Source: Rhodococcus wratislaviensis | GTDB taxonomy: Bacteria > Actinomycetota > Actinomycetes > Mycobacteriales > Mycobacteriaceae | Assembly: GCF_900455735.1 (NCBI RefSeq) | Contig: NZ_UAUI01000011.1 | Span: 62,001-126,000, forward strand | DNA: 64,000 nucleotides | Reading direction: 5' to 3' | Shown here: in pieces, positions 33,812 through 42,048 of the stretch | Layout of the letters: every line of letters begins with the position of its first letter | Numbering within the stretch: the first letter of the stretch is position 1 | Program-made: the position numbers and the translations under genes | The notes under the pieces: model-generated | Told to the model about the DNA's origin: nothing | Database searches by the model: none | Seen by the model: the letters and a program-made list of their open reading frames with translations, nothing else

Positions 33812-35179
33812 ATGTTGATCGATGCGCTCTTGGCAGCCCTTCCCGCGGATCGCGTCGTGCGCGACCCCGACGTTGTCGCCAAGTACCAGCACGACGAAGC
33901 GGAGTGGGCGCCGTACGCCGCCCCGGTCGCGGTCGTCAGGCCCCGAACGGCCCTCGAAGTCCAGGCGGTCGTGCGCGCCTGCCTCGACCACGACACCGCC
34001 GTCGTCACGCGGGGTGCCGGCACGGGCCTGTCCGGCGGAGCCAACGCGACCGACGGCTGCGTCGTCCTCGCGCTCGAGGGCATGAACGCGATCAAGGAGA
34101 TCGATCCGCTCGAGCGGTACGCCGTCGTCGAGCCCGGCGTGGTGAACGACGATCTCCGCGCCGCGTGCGCCGAACACGGACTCTGGTATCCCCCGGATCC
34201 GGCCAGTTCACCGTGGTCGACGATCGGAGGGAACGTCGCCACCAACGCGGGCGGACTGTGCTGCGTCAAGTACGGCGTCACCCGTGACTACGTGCTCGGC
34301 ATGCAGATCGTCACCGGCACCGGTGACCTCGTGCGCCTCGGACGCAAGACCGCCAAGGGTGTGGCCGGTTACGATCTGGCGGGCCTGATGGTCGGCTCCG
34401 AGGGAACGCTCGGCGTCATCACCGAAATCACCGTCAAGTTGCGCCCACTCCAGGACCCGCAGCGCACGGTGGCCGGCTACTTCGACTCCATAGTCGACGC
34501 GGGCCGGGCCGTCAGCGCGGTGGCCGCGGCGGGGCTCACCCCGTCGGCGCTCGAACTGGTGGACAAGCAGTGCCTCATCGCCGTCGACGCCTGGAAGAAG
34601 ATGGGCCTGTCGGTGGAGGCGAACGTCGTTCTGCTCGGCCGCATCGACACCGCGGGAGTCGTCGGCGACCAGGAAGCGGAAAAGATGCTGTCGTGCTTCG
34701 ACGAAGCCGGAGCCACGTGGTCGGCCGTCTCCACCGACCAGGAGGAGGCGGACGCGTTGTTCGCGGCGCGTCGTCTGGCCTACCCCGCGATGGAGCGACT
34801 CGGACCGGTGCTCACCGAAGATGTGTGCGTGCCGAAACGGGCTGTCCCCGAAATGCTTGCGCGTATCGAACAGATCGGCATCGCCCACGCGACCACCATC
34901 GCCAACATCGCACACGCCGGTGACGGAAACCTGCACCCGCTGCTCATCACACCCCGCGACGACGAGGCGGCCCGCGCCCGGGCACAGGCCGCCTTCGCGG
35001 ACATCATCGACGCGGCACTGGAACTCGGCGGCACGGTCACCGGCGAGCACGGTGTCGGTCTCCTGAAGATGGACGGCCTCGCCCAGGAACTCGATCCGGT
35101 CGTCCTGGGCATGCATCGAGCGGTGAAGAACGCCCTCGACCCGCGCGGAATCATGAACCCCGGGAAGATCTTCGAGTAG
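33812..35179 (+). CDS. FAD-linked 2-hydroxyacid oxidase (GlcD / D-lactate dehydrogenase type)
   Basis: A 455-residue flavoprotein of the VAO superfamily. The FAD-binding PCMH domain contains TRGAGTGLSGGANATDGCVV and the pyrophosphate loop; WYPPDPASSPWSTIGGNVAT, NAGGLCCVKYGVTRDYVLGM, and GYDLAGLMVGSEGTLGVITE follow. The C-terminal FAD-oxidase domain has NIAHAGDGNLHPLLITPR with the metal/catalytic His and TGEHGVGLLKMDGLAQEL. These enzymes oxidise D-2-hydroxy acids such as glycolate, D-lactate or 2-hydroxyglutarate and reduce a quinone or other acceptor. No FeS partner subunit (GlcF) is adjacent, so it is likely a stand-alone enzyme. It is divergent from the PucR-type regulator that probably controls it. 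Confidence 0.9.
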   Translation: MLIDALLAALPADRVVRDPDVVAKYQHDEAEWAPYAAPVAVVRPRTALEVQAVVRACLDHDTAVVTRGAGTGLSGGANATDGCVVLALEGMNAIKEIDPLERYAVVEPGVVNDDLRAACAEHGLWYPPDPASSPWSTIGGNVATNAGGLCCVKYGVTRDYVLGMQIVTGTGDLVRLGRKTAKGVAGYDLAGLMVGSEGTLGVITEITVKLRPLQDPQRTVAGYFDSIVDAGRAVSAVAAAGLTPSALELVDKQCLIAVDAWKKMGLSVEANVVLLGRIDTAGVVGDQEAEKMLSCFDEAGATWSAVSTDQEEADALFAARRLAYPAMERLGPVLTEDVCVPKRAVPEMLARIEQIGIAHATTIANIAHAGDGNLHPLLITPRDDEAARARAQAAFADIIDAALELGGTVTGEHGVGLLKMDGLAQELDPVVLGMHRAVKNALDPRGIMNPGKIFE

Positions 35180-35184
35180 TCCGT

Positions 35185-35552
35185 CTAGCTTCCTTCTGTT
35201 CGTTCGGCGACGAGGGTGATGGCGCCCAGGTGGTCGCGGTAACGGTGGAAGGTCCGCCAGATGTCGGCGAGTCGTGGCAGCACGGTGGGGTGTGCGAGGG
35301 CGCGGCCGAGGAAGGCTGCGAGTGAGGTTCGCCGGTGAGCGCCAGTGCGGTGGTTTGTCCCAGACCGGGCCACATCTCCACGACGTCGTCGTCCGCGCTG
35401 ATGCCGAGTGTGTCGATCATGCGCCGGGACGGGCCGAGTCCGCCCGGCCTCATGACGCGTTTGCCGAGTCGCCCGAGCATCCAGTGGGCAGGCATCCGGC
35501 GCAGGGACAGCCCTTCGCCGAGCCGCGGGGAGGGAGAGTCGGAAATCTCCAT
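35185..35552 (-). pseudogene. SAM-dependent methyltransferase, deleted and frameshifted
   Basis: From an ATG at 35552 the minus strand encodes MPAHWMLGRLGKRVMRPGG and DTLGISADDDVVEMWPGLGQ, the start of a small methyltransferase with the SAM loop V-x-E-x-x-P-G-L-G. Around 35335 the frame breaks; in the next frame RALAHPTVLPRLADIWRTFH, RYRDHLGAITLVAERTEG matches the C-terminal end of the same kind of protein, finishing at the TAG at 35187-35185. About half of the middle is missing. It stops five bases from the convergent oxidase gene. Confidence 0.55.
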
Positions 35553-35628
35553 GGGGCGAGCATAGCCTGCCCTTACTCTCTGATTCGGCCTCTCGCCGCC
35601 CATCAGCGGGCGGCGAGAAGCCCACGGC

Positions 35629-36606
35629 TCACAGCCGAGCAGCCTCTCCGCGGCGGTCGTCGCCGAACGACGCACTGACAGAGGGCCGGCGGCGCGCTGG
35701 TGGAACCTCGTGGAGTGGTGGTCCGGCGATCACGGTGTTGTGGATGTTGCCGATGCCTTCCACGGTCATGCTGACGGTGTCACCGATGCGCAGCGGCGGT
35801 GGTTGTCGATTTCCACGCCATCCCCACAGTTCGGCGAGGCAGCCGCCCCCGCAGGTTCCGGATCCGAGTACGTCACCGGGCCGCACCCAGGTGCCGCGGC
35901 TGGCATAGGCGATCAACTCGGCGAAGGTCCACGCCATGTTCGCCAGGGTGTCGCCGCCGATGCGGGTGCCGTTGACGAAGACGTCCATGTTCAGGTCGAA
36001 GCGACCATCGACCTCGTGGTCGACGAACTCGTCCACGGTGACCAGCACCGGTCCGAGGGTGGTGGCAGTGTCCTTGCCCTTGGCCGGTCCGAGCCCGACA
36101 CGCATCTCCCGGCCCTGCAGGTCGCGGGCGGACCAGTCGTTGAGGATGGTGAACCCGGCAACGTGATCGAAGGCTTCATCCACGGTCAGGTTGTAACCGG
36201 CTGCGCCGATCACGACGGCGACTTCCAGCTCGAAGTCGAGTACCTCGCAGCCCGGCGGCATCGGCACCGTTGCGCCCGAGCCGATCGCCGCATGTGGGTT
36301 GGTGAAGTAGAAGGCGGGTGCCTCGTACCAGGCGTCCGGGATCGCGCCGGCTCCGGTGACCGCGCGCAGCGAACCGGCGGTGTGCTGTTCGAAGGTGATG
36401 AAGTCACGGATGCTGCCGACCGGAACCGGCACCGCCAGTTCGGTGGTCGGATCCCAGGGCAGCCGGTGACCGGTCAGGGCCGCCTTCGGGTCGTCGGCGG
36501 CGAGCACGCCGAAGACGTCGGCGGATTCCGCCAGCAGCGTGATGTGGTCACCGTCGACGATGCCGTAGCGCTGGACACCGTCGACGACCAGGGAACCGAT
36601 TCTCAT
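35629..36606 (-). CDS. fumarylacetoacetate hydrolase (FAH) family protein
   Basis: A 325-residue FAH-fold enzyme. The ATG at 36606 overlaps the stop of the upstream cyclase gene as ATGA, which fixes the start. The divalent-metal motif is present as DFELEVAVVIGAAG (two Glu) and ILNDWSARDLQGREM (Asp), with the conserved LGPAKGKDTATTLGPVLV segment after it. FAH-family enzymes hydrolyse or decarboxylate fumarylpyruvate-like diketo acids, or hydrate 2-oxopent-4-enoates, in ring-cleavage pathways. It is the third gene in an operon with a CocE-type hydrolase and a cyclase-family protein. The C-terminal 35 residues, rich in Arg and Pro, exceed the usual length and may be a changed tail. Confidence 0.9.
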   Translation of the reverse strand: MRIGSLVVDGVQRYGIVDGDHITLLAESADVFGVLAADDPKAALTGHRLPWDPTTELAVPVPVGSIRDFITFEQHTAGSLRAVTGAGAIPDAWYEAPAFYFTNPHAAIGSGATVPMPPGCEVLDFELEVAVVIGAAGYNLTVDEAFDHVAGFTILNDWSARDLQGREMRVGLGPAKGKDTATTLGPVLVTVDEFVDHEVDGRFDLNMDVFVNGTRIGGDTLANMAWTFAELIAYASRGTWVRPGDVLGSGTCGGGCLAELWGWRGNRQPPPLRIGDTVSMTVEGIGNIHNTVIAGPPLHEVPPARRRPSVSASFGDDRRGEAARL

Positions 36607-37385
36607 GCCGGCTCCTCGTCGAAGATGGCCACGGCGCGGGTCCATCCGGCCGAGGCCTTGTGAATCTTCACGGGGAAGCACGCCACCTGGAAACCCGAGG
36701 ACGGGATCGACTCGAGATTGCCGAGCTTTTCGATGTGGCAGTACCCGATTTCGCGGCCGGCACGGTGGCCCTCCCAGATGATGCCGGCGTCCTGGGTCTC
36801 GGCGTACCGCTGGGCGGTGTAAACGAACGGTGCGTCCCAACCCCACGCATCGGTGCCGGTGACCCGCACGCCCTGGCGCAGCAGGTGCAGTGTCGCCTCG
36901 CGGCCCATGCCGCAGCCGGTGTTCACGTAGTCGTCGTGGCCGTAGCGGGCGCCGGCGCTCGTGTTGACCAGGACGATGTCGAACGGGGAGAGGGTGTGTC
37001 CGATCCGGTCCAGTTCGCGGTCGATGTCCGCGGTGGTGACGACGTAGCCGTCGTCGAAGTGCCGGAAGTCGAGTTTGACGCCGCGCCCGAAGCACCACTC
37101 GAGCGGGACTTCGTCGATGGTGATGGCCCGCTGGCCGCCGTCCATGGTGGACGCGTAGTGGTAGGGGGCGTCGAGGTGGGTGCCGTTGTGGGTGGACAGC
37201 TGGACGCGCTCGATGGCCCACCCTTCCCCGTCGGGAAGGTTGTCGACCCGAGCGCCGGGAAAGAACTGCAGCAGATCACCACGTGTGTGTTCGTGGTCCA
37301 GGTAGTCGATCTCGGGTCGATGACCGGGTGGGTCGGAGGGAATACCTGCCTGCAATGACACGGACAGATCGATGATTCGTCGCAT
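36603..37385 (-). CDS. cyclase family protein (kynurenine formamidase-like)
   Basis: A 260-residue member of the cyclase/KynB metal hydrolases. The fold's signature H-x-G-T-H-x-D-x-P is in LSTHNGTHLDAPYHYAST (about residues 65-82); GVKLDFRHFDDG and GVRVTGTDAWGWDAPFVYTA follow, and a late GIIWEGHRAGREIGYCHIEK supplies further metal ligands. These zinc or manganese enzymes hydrolyse N-formylkynurenine or isatin, or open and close lactam/lactone rings. It is 12 bp after the CocE-type gene and overlaps the FAH gene, so the three act in series. Isatin-like or lactone substrates are plausible, but no kynureninase is near. Confidence 0.9.
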   Translation of the reverse strand: MRRIIDLSVSLQAGIPSDPPGHRPEIDYLDHEHTRGDLLQFFPGARVDNLPDGEGWAIERVQLSTHNGTHLDAPYHYASTMDGGQRAITIDEVPLEWCFGRGVKLDFRHFDDGYVVTTADIDRELDRIGHTLSPFDIVLVNTSAGARYGHDDYVNTGCGMGREATLHLLRQGVRVTGTDAWGWDAPFVYTAQRYAETQDAGIIWEGHRAGREIGYCHIEKLGNLESIPSSGFQVACFPVKIHKASAGWTRAVAIFDEEPA

Positions 37386-37397
37386 GATTTCGGGCCC

Positions 37398-39155
37398 TTA
37401 CTGCGGGATCACGGGAAGGAGCAGGGAGGTGCCGGCGTCCCGGCCGGTGTGCACTGTGGTGGTGCCGTCGAAGATGCCGGCGGGCCGGTCGTCCGGATCG
37501 TCGTGCGGGGTCAATCCGTTGCCGCGCATCTCGATGCCGTAGATCACCGGCCACGGTCCGTCGCCGGGCATGTCGAAGTCGCGGCCGGCGAGGGTGACGC
37601 CGAGCCGGTAGCCGGTGGGCACGACGATGGAAGTAGGCCAGATCTCGACCTCCAGATCGACGGCCTCGCCCGGCGTCAGCGGCTGCTTGCTCGTATGCCG
37701 GTGCCACGGGCGGTACGGCAGACTGGCCTCCTCGTCCAGCTCGCGGTGGGATGCGCGCAGCCAGCCCACGCCGAGCGCACCGTGGGGATCGATCGCGTCC
37801 ACCAGCGAGATCTCGTTCCCGTCGGGGTCCTGCACGCGCAGGGTGACGATCAGGTCGGCGTCGGTGGTCGAGGACGCCAGACGTACGCGGGCGGAGGCCG
37901 GTCCGGTGATCTCCAACGGCCCGGTCAGCGGCGCGGTCCAGAAGTCGACACCGGGCCCCAGCGCCGCAAACTCGGCGGTGCCCTCGGCCGGTGGTTCGGT
38001 CGGGCTCATCGCTCCGGACGCGGCGTCGAGGTGGAACCGCGTCCACTGCGTGCGGGCCAGCGGCCATTCCTGTTCGTCGCGGCCCTCGAACGAGCCGTCG
38101 AGGTGGCGCACGTTCAGTCGAACCGGGGGCTGGTCTCCCCAGCCGGTCGCCTCGCCTTTGAGGAAGTGGCCGAAGAATCGCTTCTGCAGGTCGACGCCGT
38201 AGTCGGTGTAGAACTCCGCGTAGTGCTCGTGACCGTGCGCCTCCAGCCACTTCTGTGAAGAGGACACCTGGGCGTAGGCGTCGAAATTGCCGCGGGTGTG
38301 CAACCGGTGCGCCCAATTCGCCGCCGACAGCACCGGGACCTCGATCCGCGTCAGGTCCGGGGTGCGGGCCTGCGCGAATTCGTCGAGCAGCGCCCGGCGC
38401 TTCCCCTCCCCGATCGAGTCGACCCGGTTCGCGACGAGTTCGTCGTCGGTCAGTGTCGGCGGTCCGGCGACCAACTCACCGGTGTTGGGATTGCGTCGGC
38501 CCCGCTCCCCGGCCCCGTGCTGGACGGTGAAGATCTGGTGCTCCTGCCACGCCTGGCCGAACCGGGTCAGGATGCCACCGTGCCGGTTCAGGTCTCGGTA
38601 GAAGTCGGTGAAGCCCTCCCACGGGCAGATCGCCGTCAGATGCGGCGGACGCAGTGCCGCCACGAGCCACTGGTTGGCCGCGTAATAGGAGATCCCGAGC
38701 AGTCCCACCCGGCCGTTCGACCAGTCTCGGGTGCCGGCCCATTCGATGGCCTCGTAGTAGTCGCGGGCCTCCTGCTCGCTGAGCATGTCCAACAGTCCGG
38801 GCGAGCGGCCGGCGCCGCGGGAATCGACCCGAATGCAGATGTATCCGTCCGGAACCCACTTCTCCGGATCGACGGTCTCCCACACCTGGTAGCGGTTGCT
38901 CGACCCGGCCGCTGCCTCCGGATACGCGCTGATCAGCTGCTGCCACATCGGCCCGAATCCCTCTTGGAACGCCAAGCCTTTGCCGTACGGCCCGAGAGTC
39001 ATCAGCACCGGGTGTCGGCCCTCGTCGTCGGGCCGGAAGACGTCGGCCCGCAGGATCGTGCCGTCCGCCATCGGTACGGGTACGTCCCAGTCGATGCGCA
39101 TTCCGTCCGCCGTCTCGCTGCGCTCGGTGATCTCCGCACTGGTTTGCGATGTCAT
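37398..39155 (-). CDS. CocE/NonD family hydrolase (X-Pro dipeptidyl-peptidase-like)
   Basis: A 585-residue serine hydrolase. The alpha/beta core has DGTILRADVFRPDDEGRHPV, MTLGPYGKG, YICIRVDSRGAGRSPGL and the nucleophile in GRVGLLGISYYAANQWL (Ser in G-I-S-Y-Y, a variant of G-x-S-x-G). From about residue 370 a jelly-roll C-terminal domain (LTGPLEITGPASARVRLAS, GYRLGVTLAGRDFDMPGD) completes the CocE/PepX layout. Length is typical. Enzymes of this type split esters or acylated compounds, cocaine esterase being the best known. It heads the operon with the cyclase and FAH proteins and is divergent from a TetR regulator. It may free an acid or diol for the two later steps. Confidence 0.9.
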   Translation of the reverse strand: MTSQTSAEITERSETADGMRIDWDVPVPMADGTILRADVFRPDDEGRHPVLMTLGPYGKGLAFQEGFGPMWQQLISAYPEAAAGSSNRYQVWETVDPEKWVPDGYICIRVDSRGAGRSPGLLDMLSEQEARDYYEAIEWAGTRDWSNGRVGLLGISYYAANQWLVAALRPPHLTAICPWEGFTDFYRDLNRHGGILTRFGQAWQEHQIFTVQHGAGERGRRNPNTGELVAGPPTLTDDELVANRVDSIGEGKRRALLDEFAQARTPDLTRIEVPVLSAANWAHRLHTRGNFDAYAQVSSSQKWLEAHGHEHYAEFYTDYGVDLQKRFFGHFLKGEATGWGDQPPVRLNVRHLDGSFEGRDEQEWPLARTQWTRFHLDAASGAMSPTEPPAEGTAEFAALGPGVDFWTAPLTGPLEITGPASARVRLASSTTDADLIVTLRVQDPDGNEISLVDAIDPHGALGVGWLRASHRELDEEASLPYRPWHRHTSKQPLTPGEAVDLEVEIWPTSIVVPTGYRLGVTLAGRDFDMPGDGPWPVIYGIEMRGNGLTPHDDPDDRPAGIFDGTTTVHTGRDAGTSLLLPVIPQ

Positions 39156-39182
39156 GACTACCCACCTTCTTAAGTCCAGAAA

Positions 39183-39192
39183 CTTGCATTAA
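39183..39192. promoter_or_regulatory. possible second TetR half-site
   Basis: CTTGCATTAA repeats the right arm CTTGCGTTAA of the palindrome at 39217-39235 with one change, on the side of the CocE gene start. Confidence 0.35.
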
Positions 39193-39216
39193 CAGTATGA
39201 GCTGAGTCACGTCATA

Positions 39217-39235
39217 AACGCAAGGGTCTTGCGTT
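39217..39235. promoter_or_regulatory. TetR operator candidate between cocE-type gene and tetR
   Basis: AACGCAAG and CTTGCGTT are perfect 8-bp arms around GGT. The repeat ends 11 bases before the TetR start codon and lies in the shared divergent promoter, as expected of an autoregulated operator. Confidence 0.6.
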
Positions 39236-39246
39236 AAGGTGGGGTC

Positions 39247-39858
39247 ATGAGTGATCAAGGAGCCCAGCGTCGACCCGGTGGCCGTTCCGCTCGAGTCCGC
39301 CGCGCAGTCCTCGATGCCGCTCTCGACGCGCTGCACGAGCACGGCATGGCGGGCATGGCGGTCGCGGACGTCGCGTCCCGGGCGGGCGTACACGAGACAT
39401 CCATCTACCGTCGGTGGGGCACGCGCGAGAACCTGATGATCGAGGCGCTGCTCGAGGAAGCAGAAGAATGGGGCCAGGTGCCCGACACCGGATCGCTTCG
39501 CGACGATCTGATCGCCTACGCCGGTCGGCTCGTGACTTACCTGACCAGCCCGGTCGGCTCCGCCTTCGACAGGGCGCTGGCTGCCTCCGGCGACGACCCC
39601 GCCGCCACCGAGGCGCGCAACCGGTACTGGGAGACGCGCTTCGCGCGGTCGAGTGAGATCGTGAAGCGGGCAATCGGACGGGGTGAGCTGCCCGAGACCA
39701 CCGATGTCCGACTCGCCATCGAAATGCTGGTCGCCCCAATGCACTTCAAGGTCGTGCTCACCCGCGAACCTCTCGACCCGGAGCTACCCGAGCTCCTCGT
39801 CGACTCACTCCTGCACGGGCTCGTCGGACGCGGCGACTCCGACGCCTCGACGGCGTGA
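39247..39858 (+). CDS. TetR family transcriptional regulator
   Basis: A 203-residue repressor. The HTH comprises RRAVLDAALDALHEHGMAGM, AVADVASRAGVHETSIYRRW, GTRENLMIEALL (about residues 17-68), followed by a helical sensor domain with a TetR_C-like YWETRFARSSEIVKRAI. It is divergent from the CocE/cyclase/FAH operon; the palindrome at 39217-39235 sits against its start. The ACS-type carrier gene 154 bp downstream on the same strand could be part of the same regulon. GTGGGG is the only weak ribosome-binding candidate before the ATG. Confidence 0.92.
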   Translation: MSDQGAQRRPGGRSARVRRAVLDAALDALHEHGMAGMAVADVASRAGVHETSIYRRWGTRENLMIEALLEEAEEWGQVPDTGSLRDDLIAYAGRLVTYLTSPVGSAFDRALAASGDDPAATEARNRYWETRFARSSEIVKRAIGRGELPETTDVRLAIEMLVAPMHFKVVLTREPLDPELPELLVDSLLHGLVGRGDSDASTA

Positions 39859-40011
39859 TGCACACCCTGGTCGCCGAAGGCGGTGATTCTCTCCATTGAT
39901 CCTGTCGCGGTGTGGGTGATTTCTCCATGGTTTCCACGCGATCCGGCTCATACAGTGGTCTGCATCACGTTGCCCGGTCGGGCGCCCACTCTTCAGGAAG
40001 CCGAGTCATTC

Positions 40012-41367
40012 ATGTCGTCTGTACTGCAGAAACCCGAGATCGAGGCGAGGGTGGTCCGGAAGGTCGCTCGGCGGCTGATTCCGTTCCTCGGCCTGGCCTA
40101 CTTCGTCAACTACCTCGACCGCACGAATATCGGGCTGGCGAAGCTGACCATGAGCGAGGAACTCGGGCTCACCGAGACCATGTTCGGTCTGGCCTCCGGT
40201 CTCTTCTTCATCGGGTATCTCCTGTTCGAGGTGCCGAGCAATCTCGCGCTGCACAGGTTCGGGGCACGCCGGTGGATCGCCCGGATCATGCTCACGTGGG
40301 GAATCATCGCGGCGGCGATGGCCTTCGTGCCCAATGCCGGCTCGCTGTACACGCTGCGGATGCTGCTCGGTATCGCCGAGGCGGGATTCTTTCCCGGCGT
40401 CCTGCTGTACCTCACGCTGTGGTTTCCCCGTGCCTATCGGGTCCGGCTGATGGGTCTGTTCCTTCTCGCGCTCCCCGTCTCGTCGGCGCTCGGAGCCCCG
40501 CTGTCGAGCGCCATCATTCAATACTGGGACGGGCTGTTCGGATTGTCCGGCTGGCGTGTCATGTTCCTGCTCGAAGGGATCCCCGCCCTCGTGCTCGCGG
40601 TGGTCACCTGGTTCTACCTGACGGACCGGCCCTCGCAGGCCACATGGTTGGACGAGGACGAAAAGGTGTGGCTCACTCGCGAACTCGAATCCGAGGCATC
40701 CGAATCCGGTTCCCATATCAGCGGGTCGGTGCGCCGGGCGCTGACAGATTCGCGCGTGTGGATGCTGGGGCTCGTCTACTTCGGAATCACCTACGGGTTG
40801 TACTCGCTCAGCTTCTTCCTGCCCAGCATCGTCGCCGGTTTCAAGAAGACGTTCGACACCGACTTCTCGCTGTTCACCACCGGGTTGATCGTTGCGGTCC
40901 CGTTCGCGGTCGGTGCCGTCGCAATGGTGTTGTGGAGCAGGCACTCCGACCGGACCGGTGAGCGGATCTGGCACGTCGCCGTCCCCACCCTGATCGGAGC
41001 CGTCTCCATTCCGGTGGCCCTGTACATGCAGTCGCCGCTCACGACGATGATCGCGGTCACCGTCAATGCGGTCGGTGTGTTCTGCGCCCTGCCGGTGTTC
41101 TGGTACCTGCCCAGCACGTTCCTGACCGGCGCGGGTGCCGCCGCAGGTATCGCCGTCGTCAACTCCGTGGGCAACATGAGCGGTTTCGGCGCCCCGTACG
41201 TCACGGGGTGGCTGTTCGACGCCACCGGGAACTCACGCGCAGGCCTGTGGGTCGTCGGGGCGGTCATGCTCGTCGCCGTGGTGCTGGTTCTCGTGCTCAG
41301 ATCGCGGGTAAGTCCCACTCGCAGCGACGAAGACATCAGCGGGAGTGTTGTCGCCGCGAGCCGGTGA
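40012..41367 (+). CDS. MFS transporter, anion:cation symporter (ACS) family
   Basis: A 451-residue carrier with about 12 helices. Start at the ATG 40012, after AGGAAG; an upstream open stretch is not hydrophobic and lacks a start of its own. The ACS pattern is clear: LIPFLGLAYFVNYLDRTNIGLAKL in helix 1, GLASGLFFIGYLLFEVPSNL in helix 2, GIAEAGFFPGVLLYLTLWFP in helix 4-5. These carriers move organic anions such as phthalate, tartrate, hexuronates or 4-hydroxyphenylacetate with protons. It may feed the CocE/cyclase/FAH pathway whose TetR gene lies just upstream. The gene ends at a strong bidirectional hairpin. Confidence 0.92.
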   Translation: MSSVLQKPEIEARVVRKVARRLIPFLGLAYFVNYLDRTNIGLAKLTMSEELGLTETMFGLASGLFFIGYLLFEVPSNLALHRFGARRWIARIMLTWGIIAAAMAFVPNAGSLYTLRMLLGIAEAGFFPGVLLYLTLWFPRAYRVRLMGLFLLALPVSSALGAPLSSAIIQYWDGLFGLSGWRVMFLLEGIPALVLAVVTWFYLTDRPSQATWLDEDEKVWLTRELESEASESGSHISGSVRRALTDSRVWMLGLVYFGITYGLYSLSFFLPSIVAGFKKTFDTDFSLFTTGLIVAVPFAVGAVAMVLWSRHSDRTGERIWHVAVPTLIGAVSIPVALYMQSPLTTMIAVTVNAVGVFCALPVFWYLPSTFLTGAGAAAGIAVVNSVGNMSGFGAPYVTGWLFDATGNSRAGLWVVGAVMLVAVVLVLVLRSRVSPTRSDEDISGSVVAASR

Positions 41368-41374
41368 ACTCGCG

Positions 41375-41404
41375 AAGGCGCGGCCCAACTGTGGGCCGCG
41401 CCTT
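41375..41404. terminator. bidirectional hairpin terminator
   Basis: AAGGCGCGGCCC and GGGCCGCGCCTT are perfect 12-bp arms with a 6-base loop. The hairpin lies in the 39-bp gap between the convergent carrier and Lrp genes and ends in TT on either strand. Confidence 0.8.
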
Positions 41405-41406
41405 CA

Positions 41407-41880
41407 TCATTGCTCCTCGGCGATCCGCTCCAGCAGTGGACGGGTTCGGTACGGGATGGCGTCGCGCATCGCGACGGACACCGTGGTGCGCTCGATCCCG
41501 GGCACGGCGAGGATGAGACCGGCGACCCGGTACAGATCGTCTGCATCGACTGCGACCACGCCGATGTGCAGGTCCGCCGCACCGGAGATGCCGACGACCT
41601 CGACGACCTCGGCGATGTCCCGCAGGTGTTCGATGACATCCTCGAGGCGATGCTGGTCGACCACCGCGGTGACGAACGCCTGCAGGGGGTATCCCAGGTC
41701 GCGGGGTGACACGCAGCGGTCGACGGGTGCGAGCACGCGTTGCTCTTCCCAGCGAGACATCCTTGCTTGCACGGTATTCCGTGCCATTCCCAGTAGGGAT
41801 GCCAATTGCACCCCGGTGGCGCGAGGCGCGTCGCACAGGGCGAGCAGCAGTCGGGCGTCGGTCCGATCGAGTTTCGTCAT
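41407..41880 (-). CDS. Lrp/AsnC family regulator, likely of the branched-chain oxoacid dehydrogenase operon
   Basis: A 157-residue single-unit Lrp protein from the ATG at 41880 (MTKLDRTDARLLLALCDAPR); a longer frame begins at 41946 but its extra 22 residues do not match the family. HTH TGVQLASLLGMARNTVQARM, then the RAM sensor with AFVTAVVDQHRLEDVIEHLR and DLHIGVVAVDADDLYRVAGL. It is divergent from the four-gene oxoacid dehydrogenase operon across 168 bp, matching the known pairing of BkdR (an Lrp protein) with bkd genes in pseudomonads. It probably senses a branched-chain amino acid and activates the operon. The candidate site TGAGCATTCTGCTCA lies in the gap. Confidence 0.9.
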   Translation of the reverse strand: MTKLDRTDARLLLALCDAPRATGVQLASLLGMARNTVQARMSRWEEQRVLAPVDRCVSPRDLGYPLQAFVTAVVDQHRLEDVIEHLRDIAEVVEVVGISGAADLHIGVVAVDADDLYRVAGLILAVPGIERTTVSVAMRDAIPYRTRPLLERIAEEQ

Positions 41881-41915
41881 GTAGCGCAGTATTCCAGAGT
41901 TCGTAGCTTGATAGT

Positions 41916-41930
41916 TGAGCATTCTGCTCA
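41916..41930. promoter_or_regulatory. candidate Lrp (BkdR-like) site
   Basis: TGAGCATTCTGCTCA has 6-bp inverted arms around TTC, 36 bases upstream of the Lrp start and 118 bases before the E1-alpha start. Lrp family sites are short, degenerate palindromes of this size. Confidence 0.4.
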
Positions 41931-42048
41931 TTTTGTACGACACCACTTGCGCATGATGAATCCTGATGATTGTGTGAATGCAACATTCTGACCGAAGCGG
42001 TCACCCGCGGGCGGCCACTCTCCCGCGACATCTCTTTCGGAGGTTTTC

